A DNA stretch of 47,379 nt. It comes from Actinomycetes bacterium (lineage in GTDB: Bacteria; Actinomycetota; Thermoleophilia; Gaiellales; Gaiellaceae). Below the pieces are notes generated by a model, which was not told the origin of the DNA, did not search any database, and worked only from the letters and a program-made list of their open reading frames with translations. Positions 8,492-16,014 of the stretch are shown here, piece after piece; the stretch's first letter is position 1; each line of letters starts with the position of its first letter. A program made the position numbers and the translations under genes. The stretch covers positions 1 through 47,379 of the forward strand of contig JAOPYY010000068.1 of the NCBI GenBank assembly GCA_025964395.1, written 5' to 3'.

Positions 8492-8695
8492 GGTGGCGGC
8501 GGAGGTTAGCGTCGCGGCGCAGGTCGTTGGTGGTCACCGCCGCGGCACGCGGGCAGCGGCGGCAGCAGGAGAACTGCGAGAGCAGCCCCAAGAAGAGCCG
8601 GCGTCCATCCACCTCATCGTTGGGCGCGCGTTTCCGATTCAGGGAGCACCGGTGTCCCTGCGGGCACGGCCACCAGGTGCGGGCCTAGACCGGCG

Positions 8696-8712
8696 TGTAA
8701 AGGTGCTTTACA
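8696..8712. repeat. Perfect inverted repeat between two tRNA genes
   Basis: TGTAAAGGTGCTTTACA is a perfect 7-3-7 palindrome, 13 nt beyond the 3' end of tRNA-Tyr. It is AT-rich in a GC-rich setting. It could be a weak hairpin, a processing signal or a protein-binding site. The rest of the 233-nt gap between the tRNAs (8492-8724) shows no gene that I can support. Confidence 0.4.
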
Positions 8713-8724
8713 AACGGCCTTGAA

Positions 8725-8806
8725 TGGGGGGAGCAGGATTCGAACCTGCGTACGCATAGCGACTTGGTTTACAGCCAAGCTCCTTTAACCACTCGGACAT
8801 CCCCCC
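8725..8806 (-). tRNA. tRNA-Tyr (GTA)
   Basis: An 82-nt class II tRNA with a long variable arm. The acceptor stem is GGGGGGA/TCCCCCC with discriminator A; anticodon stem CTTGG/CCAAG around loop CTGTAAA gives GTA; the T arm is GCAGG-TTCGAAT-CCTGC. It reads Tyr TAC/TAT codons. It lies just downstream of the LexA-boxed nuclease on the same strand, 3 nt from its stop codon. Confidence 0.95.
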
Positions 8807-8809
8807 GAG

Positions 8810-9250
8810 CTATCGCGAGCCGATTGTAGAGCCGGGCATTCGCTGCGTGCGATCCGGAATCGGGTCCCCGGGGGCGACTTCGCATTCGCTGTATTTCTCT
8901 CCCCCGAGCGTGACGGTTCGCGCCCCGTCCAGCGCCCACGAGGGCAGGAACCAACGTCGGCCATCTCCCACGTGCACGTAGACGTAGTCACAGCGCGCAG
9001 GTTCGAAGAGCTTCGTCGTACCGGTCCAGCTCTGGTTTCCGCCGTGAGTGCACAGCTGAGCACACCACCGCCCGAGCTTCGTCCGGCGGGCAGTCGTCTT
9101 GACTTCGACCCGGCAGATTCGATCGCCGAAGTCAGCGATCAAGTCGTAGTCAGGACAATGGCCGATCGGCTTGGACACGACGGCGCCCTGGGCCGTCAGC
9201 CACAACGCCCCGGACATCTCGCCGAAGTCGCCTTGGATGCGCGGATGCAT
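8810..9250 (-). CDS. PD-(D/E)XK nuclease-like protein (PDDEXK_5 / group I intron endonuclease-like)
   Basis: A 146-aa protein. The N-terminal 'IQGDFGE' matches the G-D-x-(G/A)-E opening of small PD-(D/E)XK enzymes related to I-Ssp6803I (PDDEXK_5). The core follows: Asp in 'CPDYDLIADFGD' and the E-x-K of 'CRVEVKTTARR'. These residues normally bind the metal for DNA cleavage. A C-terminal half with 'DYVYVHVGDGRRWFLPSW' completes the beta-sheet, as in stand-alone resolvase/nuclease folds. A perfect LexA box sits 4 nt upstream of the start, so expression is probably SOS-induced and, given the short distance, nearly leaderless. The tRNA-Tyr lies right after it. Function as a DNA-damage nuclease is inference. 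Confidence 0.75.
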   Translation of the reverse strand: MHPRIQGDFGEMSGALWLTAQGAVVSKPIGHCPDYDLIADFGDRICRVEVKTTARRTKLGRWCAQLCTHGGNQSWTGTTKLFEPARCDYVYVHVGDGRRWFLPSWALDGARTVTLGGEKYSECEVAPGDPIPDRTQRMPGSTIGSR

Positions 9251-9253
9251 GCA

Positions 9254-9269
9254 CCGAACATACGTTCGG
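9254..9269. promoter_or_regulatory. LexA (SOS) box upstream of the PD-(D/E)XK gene
   Basis: CCGAACATACGTTCGG is a perfect 6-4-6 palindrome. Its core CGAAC-ATAC-GTTCG fits the Gram-positive LexA consensus CGAACRNRYGTTYG on both strands. It lies immediately upstream of the nuclease start at 9250. It is 48 nt beyond the 5' edge of nothing else transcribed away from it, since rpoD converges in the same direction, so the nuclease is the obvious target. Confidence 0.75.
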
Positions 9270-9316
9270 CGTCGGACAGAGACGCCGCGTTACGAGGCGT
9301 CTCTGAGTCGCAGCGC

Positions 9317-10387
9317 TTACGGCAATGACTCGAGCTTCTTCATCGTGTTGTTCTCGATCTGGCGGATTCGCTCGCGGGTCACTCCGAAGGCTCGGCCGAC
9401 CTCCTCGAGGGTCCGGGCCTGGTGGCCGTTCAGGCCGAAGCGCATCTCCATCACCTCGCGCTCACGCTCGGGCAGCGCCTCGAGCGCCTTGCGCACGTTC
9501 TGGCGGCGGAGGTTCTCCGATGCCAGCTCGAACGGGGACTCGGCTGTCTCGTCCTCGACGAAGTCGCCCAGCGACGAGTCCTCGTCCTCGCCGATCGGCT
9601 TCTCGAGCGAGACCGGCAGCTGGGACATGCGCAGGATGTCCTTGACCTCGCGCGCGGTCCACTCGAGCTCCTTCGCTATCTCCTCCGGCGACGGCTCGCG
9701 GCCCATCTCCTGGACGAGCGAGCGCTCGACGTGGACGACCTTGTTGAGCTTCTCGACCATGTGGACCGGGATGCGGATCGTGCGCGCCTTGTCTGCGATC
9801 GCGCGCGTGACCGCCTGGCGGATCCACCAGGTGGCGTAGGTGGAGAACTTGTATCCGCGCCGGTAGTCGAACTTCTCGACCGCGCGGATCAGCCCGAGCG
9901 AGCCCTCCTGGATCAGGTCGAGGAATGTCAGACCGCGGCCAAGGTAGTTCTTCGCGATCGAGACGACCAGGCGCAGGTTCGCCTCGATCATCTGCTGCTT
10001 CGCGCTCATGTCGCCGCGCTCGATGCGCTTGGCGAGCGTGACCTCCTGCTCGGCAGTGAGCAGGTCGACGCGGCCGATGGAGCGCAGGTAGAGACGGAGC
10101 GAGTCGAGCGACGGCTCGACGGTCAGATCGAGCTTCGGCGCTGCCTTCGCTTCGTCCTCGATGAGCGGCTGCTCGTGCGGGAGGCGCTTGTGCTCCTCGC
10201 CCTCGACGAGCTCGACGCCGTGGTCGATCAGGTAGGTGGTGAAGTCTTCGACTTGCTCTTTGGTGAGCTCGACTTCCTCGATTCCCTTGACGATCTCGTC
10301 ATAGGTGAGGAATCCCTTTTCTTGTCCCGTGGCGACGAGCTTGTGGAGTTCCTCGACGTCGGGAAGAGCAATATCGACAGTGAGCAC
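9317..10387 (-). CDS. rpoD: Primary RNA polymerase sigma factor (RpoD/SigA)
   Basis: A 356-aa group 1 sigma factor. Region 1.1-like sequence comes first ('[13 protein letters not shown]'), then an acidic spacer, region 1.2 ('[21 protein letters not shown]'), region 2 ('[17 protein letters not shown]', '[18 protein letters not shown]', '[18 protein letters not shown]'), region 3 and region 4 ('[15 protein letters not shown]', '[10 protein letters not shown]'). It directs RNA polymerase to housekeeping promoters. I chose the GTG start at 10387 because GGAGGT lies 9 nt upstream; the ORF track's TTG at 10435 has no ribosome site. It is short for an actinobacterial SigA because the N-terminal extension is small. 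Confidence 0.95.
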   Translation of the reverse strand: MLTVDIALPDVEELHKLVATGQEKGFLTYDEIVKGIEEVELTKEQVEDFTTYLIDHGVELVEGEEHKRLPHEQPLIEDEAKAAPKLDLTVEPSLDSLRLYLRSIGRVDLLTAEQEVTLAKRIERGDMSAKQQMIEANLRLVVSIAKNYLGRGLTFLDLIQEGSLGLIRAVEKFDYRRGYKFSTYATWWIRQAVTRAIADKARTIRIPVHMVEKLNKVVHVERSLVQEMGREPSPEEIAKELEWTAREVKDILRMSQLPVSLEKPIGEDEDSSLGDFVEDETAESPFELASENLRRQNVRKALEALPEREREVMEMRFGLNGHQARTLEEVGRAFGVTRERIRQIENNTMKKLESLP

Positions 10388-10530
10388 CTGAGCACGACCT
10401 CCGGCTACTACGCGGTTGACGGGGGACAACAGCAACGCAGGAACCGGGCCTTCTCCTCTTTACTTCACCCGGTTCACCCTCTGAGGTGGGCTGACAATAC
10501 ATCACTATTCGGTGAACGGGATCATTTTTT
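10388..10530. promoter_or_regulatory. Divergent promoter region of rpoD and the SDR gene
   Basis: This 143-bp gap is distinctly AT-richer than its surroundings. It contains GTTCACC/GGTGAAC (7-bp arms, about 34 nt apart; about 10470-10517) followed on the plus strand by a run of eight T (about 10523-10531). On the plus strand this could act as an attenuator-like hairpin with T-tract or a regulator site. No convincing -35/-10 pair could be fixed by eye. Confidence 0.35.
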
Positions 10531-11289
10531 TTGGAGACAGGACTCGAGCAAAAAAGTGTGCTAGTGACCGGCGGCTCGGGCGGCATCGGAGCCGCCTGCG
10601 CGCGGCTGTTCGCAGCCGAAGGCGCAGACGTCGTGGTGCACTATCACCGTGGGCGCGAGCGGGCGGAGGCGGTCGCGAGCGAAATCGGCGGGCGCATCGT
10701 CGGGGCCGATCTGACCGACGAGGCCGAGGTCGCGCAGCTGTTCGAGACGGTCGGCGACCTCGACGTCTGCGCGGCAATCGCCGGCGTGTGGCCGCAAGGC
10801 GATATACCCGTCTGGGACCTCTCGCTCGAGCGCTGGCGCGCGACGCTCGACGCGAACCTCACCGCGACGTTTCTGACCGCGCGCGGCTTCCTCGGGCAAC
10901 TCGGGGAGCGCGAAGGGGCGCTCGTGCTCTGCGGCTCGACCGCAGGGCTGATCGGCGAGGCAGGGCACGCCGATTATGCGGCCGCGAAGGCCGCGATCAC
11001 GGGCGGGCTGCTGCTCTCACTGAAGAACGAGGTCGTCCGCCGGCACCCCGCCTGCCGCGTCAACGCCGTCGCGCCCGGCTGGACGGAGTCGCCGATGACG
11101 CGCGGCCACGTCGATCCGGAGAGCATCCGGCTGGTCTCCCGGACGATGGCGCTGCGCAAGGTCGCGCAGCCCGAGGAGGTGGCGGTGCAGGTGGTCGTCC
11201 TCGCCTCGCCGATCCTCTCCGGCCACGTCACCGGCCAGGTGGTGACGGTCGCCGGCGGCATGGAGGGACGCGTCCTCCACGAGACGTAA
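10531..11289 (+). CDS. SDR-family oxidoreductase
   Basis: A 252-aa classical short-chain dehydrogenase/reductase. The NAD(P)-binding loop is 'VTGGSGGIG' near the N-terminus, 'AAIAGVWP' corresponds to the NNAG position, and the catalytic residues are Ser in 'LCGSTAGL' and the Y-x-x-x-K of 'YAAAKAA'. The C-terminus 'ILSGHVTGQVVTVAGGM' is the usual SDR end. The sequence resembles 3-oxoacyl-ACP reductases (FabG-like), but the substrate is not determinable. The start is a TTG with only a weak 'GAACGGGA' upstream; an in-frame GTG at 10558 is too close to the glycine loop. The following small gene starts 10 nt after its stop, suggesting an operon. Confidence 0.85.
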   Translation: METGLEQKSVLVTGGSGGIGAACARLFAAEGADVVVHYHRGRERAEAVASEIGGRIVGADLTDEAEVAQLFETVGDLDVCAAIAGVWPQGDIPVWDLSLERWRATLDANLTATFLTARGFLGQLGEREGALVLCGSTAGLIGEAGHADYAAAKAAITGGLLLSLKNEVVRRHPACRVNAVAPGWTESPMTRGHVDPESIRLVSRTMALRKVAQPEEVAVQVVVLASPILSGHVTGQVVTVAGGMEGRVLHET

Positions 11290-11298
11290 GCTCGAGCG

Positions 11299-11652
11299 GT
11301 GCTCGCACTCGCCGCCTTGCTGCTGGTCGCCGCGCATCCGCCCGCGGCCTACGTCGACACGGGGGCCGCGCACGTGCCGCTCGCGATCACGTCGTGGTGC
11401 TGGGATTCGGGCTGCGGAGCGCCGCTCGGGCAGGCGGGCCGACGCGTGGTCGTCGCGCGCGGCGCGCCCGTCCGGGTCGAGCTGAAGTTCGATCCGGTGG
11501 AGGCGACAGTCAACGTCGCCGGCGGCCCTGCCACGCCGACGACCCGCGGCCGGGAGGTCAGCTGGACCGCGACACGCGGCGGCGGCCTCACCGTCTACGT
11601 GAAGTACCGGCGCGGCTGGGTCATCTACTCCGCGCGCCTCGCCCTGCGCTAG
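11299..11652 (+). CDS. Small secreted protein, unknown function
   Basis: A 117-aa protein starting with GTG. An N-terminal hydrophobic signal ('LALAALLLVAAHPPAA') precedes a short beta-rich domain with 'SWCWDSGCGAPLG' (a Cys-x4-Cys pair) and 'VRVELKFDPVEATVNV', suggesting an Ig-like or beta-sandwich fold. I do not recognise the family. It follows the SDR gene by 9 nt and ends before two hairpins. Confidence 0.6.
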   Translation: MLALAALLLVAAHPPAAYVDTGAAHVPLAITSWCWDSGCGAPLGQAGRRVVVARGAPVRVELKFDPVEATVNVAGGPATPTTRGREVSWTATRGGGLTVYVKYRRGWVIYSARLALR

Positions 11653-11673
11653 AGAACGGCGGTGGTAAACGAA

Positions 11674-11811
11674 AGCGGCCGGCTTGCGCCGGCCGCTCAC
11701 CTCGCCGCAGGAAAGATTGCCGTCAGTCCCAGGGGAGGATCTCTTCCACCTATCGGCGTTTCGCGAACCGCCCTTGAATACGAAGACGGCGCCGCCGCCG
11801 ACGCCGTCTTC
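11674..11811. other. Intergenic hairpin-rich stretch (terminators, possible small RNA)
   Basis: Two 10-bp stems bracket this stretch: AGCGGCCGGC-TTGC-GCCGGCCGCT (11674-11697) and GAAGACGGCG-n10-CGCCGTCTTC (11782-11811). Read on the minus strand, the first is followed by TTTCGTTT, a plausible intrinsic terminator pointing away from any annotated minus-strand gene. Between them the minus strand can also form GGCG-g-TTCG-CGAA-a-CGCC. This would fit a short minus-strand RNA of about 100-140 nt, or simply two terminators. The rest of the gap to 11935 holds no gene I can support. Confidence 0.4.
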
Positions 11812-11934
11812 TTATGGGAGTGTCCGCCCCGCTTTTATCCGGCCCCGCCGCAACGGGCCCGTGCAGGTGACAGTCGTAGTCTCTCCCGCCGGCACCGGTT
11901 GATCCATCACCCGTTTCGTAGTTGACCGCGCCGC

Positions 11935-13740
11935 TTGACTACCCTCAACAATCCTGTGAGCACCTTCGAGTCCCGGCTGCGCGAAGGGCCGCCGATCGTC
12001 GCCGACGGCGGCCTGGGCGTCGTCCTGTCCGCAGCGGTGCCCGGGTTGCGCACGCCGGAGGAGGCGAACCTCCGCGCGCCCGACGCCGTCACCGCCGTCC
12101 ACGTCAGCTTCATCAACGCGGGCGCCGACCTGATCGAGACGAACACGTTCGGCGCGAACCGGCGCAAGCTCGCGCAGCACTTTCTGGAGGACGAGTTCGA
12201 GCGGATCAACTCGACGGCCGTCAAGCTGGCGCGCGACGCGCGGGAGATCTCCGGGCGCGAGGTCTTCATCGGTGGGTCGATCGGCCCCGTCGGCCCGGAC
12301 GGCGGTGAGCTGGTCGCGGAGCAGGCGCGCCTCCTCGAGGGGCGCGGCGCCGACGTCTTCATGCTCGAGACGTTCTACGACCTGGACGAGCTGGAGGAGG
12401 CGGTCGCGGCGGTGCGGTCGGTCTCCGCGCTCCCGATCGTCGCGCTGATGAGCTTCGACAGCGACGCGGTGACGATGGCCGGCGTGACGGCGCGCGACGC
12501 GGCCGCCCGGCTGCGCGGGCTGGACATCGCTGCGTTCGGGGCGAACCACGGTCGCGGCCCCGCCGCCGCCCTGACGGCGCTCGCGGAGATGTCGGGTGAC
12601 GGCGCGGTGCTCGCCGCCCTCCCGAACGTCGGTCTCGCGACGATGACGGGTGCTCGGATCTCGTTCCCGCACGCAACGCCCGCGTACTTCGGCGACTTCG
12701 CGGCGAGTGCGCGCTCCCTCGGCGCGCGCCTGATCGGCGGCTGCTGCGGCACGACGCCCGCGCAGATCGCGGCGATCCGGCAGGCGGTCGACGAGGACCG
12801 GCCCGCACGCGCGGCGTCCCCGTCCCGCGGGCGCGAGGCGGTTGCGGCGCCGCCGTCGCACGAGGAGCCGACGGAGCTGGCCCGGCTCTTCGCCACCGGC
12901 GAGTTCGTCGTCTCGGTGCAGCTCGACCCGCCGCTCGGCGGGAGCGTCGGCGGGCTGATCGATGCGGCGCGCACGATCCTCGAGTCCGGGAAGGCGCACG
13001 TCGTCGACGTGAACGACAATCCACGAGCGCGCGCCCGGATGAGCGGGATGATCGCGTCCGCCGCGATTCAGCGCGAGGCCGGGATCGAGGTGATCCCCCA
13101 CCTCACGCCGCGCGACTCGACGATCGCCGGGCTCGAGTCGCTCTTGCTCGGGTCACATGCCGAAGGACTGCGAAACGTGCTCGCAGTCACCGGCGACGCA
13201 CCGGAGGCGGGCGACTATCCGGGTACCGGATCGGTGTACGACGTCGACGCGATCGGTCTCGTCGAGCTGATCACACGGCTGAACGAGGGCACCGATTTCC
13301 ACGGACGCGCAATCGATGCGCCGACCTCGTTCTTCCCCGGCGTGGCGGTCAACCCGACGGCCGACGACCTCGAGCTCGAGGTCGATCGTTTCCATCGCAA
13401 GATCGCGGGAGGCGCGCGGTTCGCGATGACGCAGATCCTCTTCGACATGGAGTACTTCGACCGCTTCTTCGAGCTGTTCGGCGGCCCGTCGCCGATCCCA
13501 CTGCTCGTCGGCGTCTGGCCGATCCGCTCGCTCGAGCTGGCCGTCCGCGTGCACAACGAAACGCCGGGAATCGTCATCCCGGAGCACGTACAGGAGCGCT
13601 ACCGCGCTGCGGGCACGAATGCACCGCAGGTCGGGATCGACCTCGTGCACGAGCTGATCGAGCAGTCGCGCAAGGTTGCCGCCGGCGTGTACATCGTTGC
13701 GCCGTTCCGCCGCCCGCTCGGCATCCTCGAGGTGCTGTAG
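11935..13740 (+). CDS. Bifunctional homocysteine S-methyltransferase / methylenetetrahydrofolate reductase
   Basis: A 601-aa two-domain enzyme like Bacillus YitJ. Residues about 1-290 are a homocysteine methyltransferase: 'VADGGLG', 'GADLIETNTFGAN', and the zinc-binding GGCCGTTP with an upstream Cys position replaced in 'FGANHGRG', where related enzymes read GxNC. Residues about 315-601 are a MTHFR TIM barrel ('DVNDNPRAR', 'IPHLTPRDSTI', 'VLAVTGDAPEAGDYPG', 'KIAGGARFAMTQILFD'). It would couple 5-methyl-THF formation to methionine synthesis. No cobalamin domain is present. The start is TTG 11935 or GTG 11956; neither has a strong ribosome site. The missing first zinc Cys (His in its place) is worth checking. 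Confidence 0.88.
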   Translation: MTTLNNPVSTFESRLREGPPIVADGGLGVVLSAAVPGLRTPEEANLRAPDAVTAVHVSFINAGADLIETNTFGANRRKLAQHFLEDEFERINSTAVKLARDAREISGREVFIGGSIGPVGPDGGELVAEQARLLEGRGADVFMLETFYDLDELEEAVAAVRSVSALPIVALMSFDSDAVTMAGVTARDAAARLRGLDIAAFGANHGRGPAAALTALAEMSGDGAVLAALPNVGLATMTGARISFPHATPAYFGDFAASARSLGARLIGGCCGTTPAQIAAIRQAVDEDRPARAASPSRGREAVAAPPSHEEPTELARLFATGEFVVSVQLDPPLGGSVGGLIDAARTILESGKAHVVDVNDNPRARARMSGMIASAAIQREAGIEVIPHLTPRDSTIAGLESLLLGSHAEGLRNVLAVTGDAPEAGDYPGTGSVYDVDAIGLVELITRLNEGTDFHGRAIDAPTSFFPGVAVNPTADDLELEVDRFHRKIAGGARFAMTQILFDMEYFDRFFELFGGPSPIPLLVGVWPIRSLELAVRVHNETPGIVIPEHVQERYRAAGTNAPQVGIDLVHELIEQSRKVAAGVYIVAPFRRPLGILEVL

Positions 13741-13789
13741 GGGCTCGGTGTGGCACCGTTCGGGGCTCAACTGTGCCCCCGATCCCCTA

Positions 13790-14890
13790 CTACCCGCAGG
13801 AGCCGGTCGAGACCGGGTGCTTCGCACGCGCCAGGTCGGCACGCACGGGCGGAGCGGGCACGCCGTAGCCGCCGCTGCTGCCGATCCGCGCCGCGAAGAC
13901 CGTCGCCTCGACCTGGCCGCGCTCGTTCACGGCGGGGCCGCCCGAGTTGCCGTGGCGAACAACACCGCTGAGCGCGGTCACCTCGCGCAGCTTCCCGTTG
14001 ACGAGCACGTCGGCGGTCGAACCGATGCGCCCCGGACGTGCGTCAAAGGGGCCGTTCTCCGGGTACCCGAGGATCGCGACGGGGTCGCCGGCGTGCGGGT
14101 CGACGAGCGGCAGCGGTGCCGCCGCGAGCGCCGGAACGCGAAGCACAGCGACGTCCTCCTTGCGATCGACGACGAGCGCTGTCGCAGTATGACCGTTCAC
14201 CTCGATCCCCTTGCCACCCGCGACCACGTGCGCCGCAGTGACGACGATGTGTGGCCGCGCGACCCAGCCGGAACCTTCGACGCCGAGGCCGCATGCGGTC
14301 GCGGTGATGCGGACGACGCTTGGTCGCGCGCGCACCACAGCGGCTGAGGAGAGGACGCGCGTGTCCGGTGGCACCGAGGGCGGCGCCGGCCCGGCGATCT
14401 GCGGGAAGGGATCGACGCGCGCGAACGCACGCAGGACCGTGCGCGGCGGCGCGATCGTGTTCAGGTGCTGCAGGATCACCGACTGCTGCACCTCTGCGCG
14501 CAGCTTCGTCTGGCCGGGGAGCTGCAGGAGCACGGCGCCGGCGACCCAGACGATCGCCAGTCCGAGCGCAGCGCCCGCCGCGAGGCCGCCGAGCGAGTCG
14601 AGCATGCGCAGCGGCGGGATGACCGCGAGCGCGCCGCGCGCGAACGACCCGAGCATCGACGCGACCGACTGCAGCAGGAGAGCGCCGACAACGGCGCCGC
14701 CGAGCCCGACGAGCGGCGTGTAGGGCGAGCTCGCGCCGTTGTGGAGGAAGTGCGGCGCGAGGCGTGCACCGAGCACCGCGCCGGCCGCGAGCCCCGCGAG
14801 CGAGAGCGCAGTGGCAACCAGCCCTCGCTTGAGTCCGGAGAGCGCGGAGAGCCCCGCGATCGCCAGCGCGATCCAGTCGACGCGAGTCAC
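13790..14890 (-). CDS. MarP-like membrane serine protease (CvpA + trypsin domains)
   Basis: A 366-aa protein with four N-terminal TM helices of the CvpA type (about 1-125) and a periplasmic trypsin-like domain. The triad is His221 (TAAHVV), Asp246 (RKEDVAVL) and Ser316 (HGNSGGP). Cys200 before the core and the C-terminal Cys365 (TGSCG) match the disulfide positions of mycobacterial MarP (Rv3671c), where the bond holds the active form. MarP maintains acid/oxidative stress resistance by cell-wall proteolysis; here that role is inferred from homology. It converges on the metH-like gene 49 nt away, and tRNA-Asp starts 59 bp beyond its 5' end. Confidence 0.9.
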   Translation of the reverse strand: MTRVDWIALAIAGLSALSGLKRGLVATALSLAGLAAGAVLGARLAPHFLHNGASSPYTPLVGLGGAVVGALLLQSVASMLGSFARGALAVIPPLRMLDSLGGLAAGAALGLAIVWVAGAVLLQLPGQTKLRAEVQQSVILQHLNTIAPPRTVLRAFARVDPFPQIAGPAPPSVPPDTRVLSSAAVVRARPSVVRITATACGLGVEGSGWVARPHIVVTAAHVVAGGKGIEVNGHTATALVVDRKEDVAVLRVPALAAAPLPLVDPHAGDPVAILGYPENGPFDARPGRIGSTADVLVNGKLREVTALSGVVRHGNSGGPAVNERGQVEATVFAARIGSSGGYGVPAPPVRADLARAKHPVSTGSCG

Positions 14891-14949
14891 CCGGCCAACT
14901 TAGCCGGGTGTCAGGGGATCCCTGCCGCCGCTACACTGGCCGCCGTACC

Positions 14950-15023
<74 letters not shown>

Positions 15024-15030
15024 CTCACGA

Positions 15031-15058
15031 AGACCCCGGAAACGGGGTCTTCTCTTTC
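15031..15058 (+). terminator. Intrinsic terminator of tRNA-Asp
   Basis: A perfect stem AGACCCCG-GAAA-CGGGGTCT with a GNRA-type loop, followed by TCTCTTT. It starts 7 nt after the tRNA. Confidence 0.88.
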
Positions 15059-15172
15059 TAGCCCGACGGCATTACCTGCAGCATCGCGCCTGTCGTGAAC
15101 TCGCGATAGGACTTGATCGCCCGGGCGGCCGCTAGGGCCGCCGCCGGCGATTACGAGCTCGGACTTCTTCAT
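15058..15172 (-). pseudogene. Remnant of an FAD-dependent oxidoreductase (frameshifted, truncated)
   Basis: On the minus strand an excellent ribosome site (AGGAGGAG) precedes ATG 15172 and reads 'MKKSELVIAGGG', a typical FAD/NAD dinucleotide-binding start. At the third Gly codon the frame shifts: dropping one C from a CCC run restores 'LAAARAIKSYRE', the expected continuation of GGGLAAARAI in ferredoxin-reductase-like proteins. The restored frame then ends 'FTTGAMLQVMPSG' and stops, so most of the gene has been lost. In the annotated frame it simply runs on into the complement of tRNA-Asp. The remnant lies directly beside the presumed integration site. Confidence 0.65.
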
Positions 15173-15364
15173 CGGGTTCTCCTCCTGATTCGCGGCACCG
15201 CGCGTGGACGGACCTCGGTCGTACTCATGTCTCGGTCGCCCGCCCACTCGGCCTACGCGACGTGAGCGTCGCGCGCGGTCGTCGCGATCCTCGTTTCTCG
15301 GTGGACGTAAGGACGGCGCTCGAGCCGGCACCAATAACCCACATCCCAAAGTCAAGGAGAATCG

Positions 15365-15673
15365 ATGCCGTACGGGAGCTGGATCAACCAATTGCCGACA
15401 GGTTTCTTTCTGGCGGTGCATGTCAGTGCGTTTGCGCTCGGCGCAGGCTTTGCATGGCTCGCCGTCAAGCGCGAGCTCACACTGCTCAGCGCGGCGTTCT
15501 CGCTATTCGCCGTCGCCGAGCTCTTCTACATGACCTACCACCTCGACTGGACCGTGTTCCTGTTCGCGCACACGATCGCCGAGGTCCTCGACCTGGTCGC
15601 GTTCGTGCTCGTGTTCGCAGCCGCCGTCTACTCGACCGTGCGCCGGCCAGCGCTCGGGGAGGCGAAGCCATGA
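15365..15673 (+). CDS. Small integral membrane protein of the cupredoxin operon
   Basis: A 102-aa protein with three TM helices (about 12-35, 40-60, 65-92) and conserved-looking polar residues in the membrane: His19, 'YMTYHLDW' and 'AHTIAEVLDL'. A good AAGGAGAA ribosome site lies 6 nt before ATG. Its stop overlaps the start of the cupredoxin gene (ATGA), so the two are co-translated. Histidines and a methionine within and beside helices would suit a metal or electron-transfer partner of the cupredoxin, but this is inference; I do not recognise a named family. Confidence 0.75.
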   Translation: MPYGSWINQLPTGFFLAVHVSAFALGAGFAWLAVKRELTLLSAAFSLFAVAELFYMTYHLDWTVFLFAHTIAEVLDLVAFVLVFAAAVYSTVRRPALGEAKP

Positions 15674-16014
15674 GCTTCAGCCGATTCCTCCTGCCGGCCG
15701 TGGCGGTGCTCACCGTGACAGCAGTCGCGGCGGGCTGCGGCGGCACGGGCTCGAGCGCACCGGTGGCGACGACGCAGGTGTCGATGGCCAAGAGCTATCG
15801 CTTCGACCCGAAGACGATCGAGATCAAGGCCGGCCAGACCGTCACCTGGACGAACAACGACAACTTCACCCACACCGTGAAGGTCGGCGGGCAAGACGAC
15901 CACAAGGTCGGCCGCGGCGACAGCGTCTCGATCAAGTTCGACAAACCCGGCACCTACCACTATGTCTGCACGCTGCACAGCCACGACATGCACGGAACGG
16001 TAATCGTCCAATGA
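15670..16014 (+). CDS. Lipoprotein cupredoxin (plastocyanin-like blue-copper protein)
   Basis: A 114-aa protein. A lipobox-type signal ends 'TAVAAGC' with lipidated Cys23; the mature part is one cupredoxin domain with 'ITIEIKAGQTVTW'-like strand 'KTIEIKAGQTVTWTNND'. Copper ligands are predicted as His68 (FTHTV), Cys100, His103 or His105, and Met107 from 'YVCTLHSHDMHGTV'. Such proteins carry electrons or store copper at the outer membrane face. The spacing C-x2-H-x3-M is one residue different from amicyanin and plastocyanin loops, which tunes potential. The true start is ATG 15670, overlapping the upstream stop; the ORF-track extension is spurious. Confidence 0.9.
   Translation: MSFSRFLLPAVAVLTVTAVAAGCGGTGSSAPVATTQVSMAKSYRFDPKTIEIKAGQTVTWTNNDNFTHTVKVGGQDDHKVGRGDSVSIKFDKPGTYHYVCTLHSHDMHGTVIVQ

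Noticed and set aside
9422-10564. 380-aa plus-strand ORF
   Set aside because: Antisense shadow of rpoD with Leu/Arg/Asp bias caused by high-GC codon complement.
11662-11925. 87-aa ORF after the small secreted gene
   Set aside because: It runs through two hairpins, has Arg/Pro-rich composition and no ribosome site.
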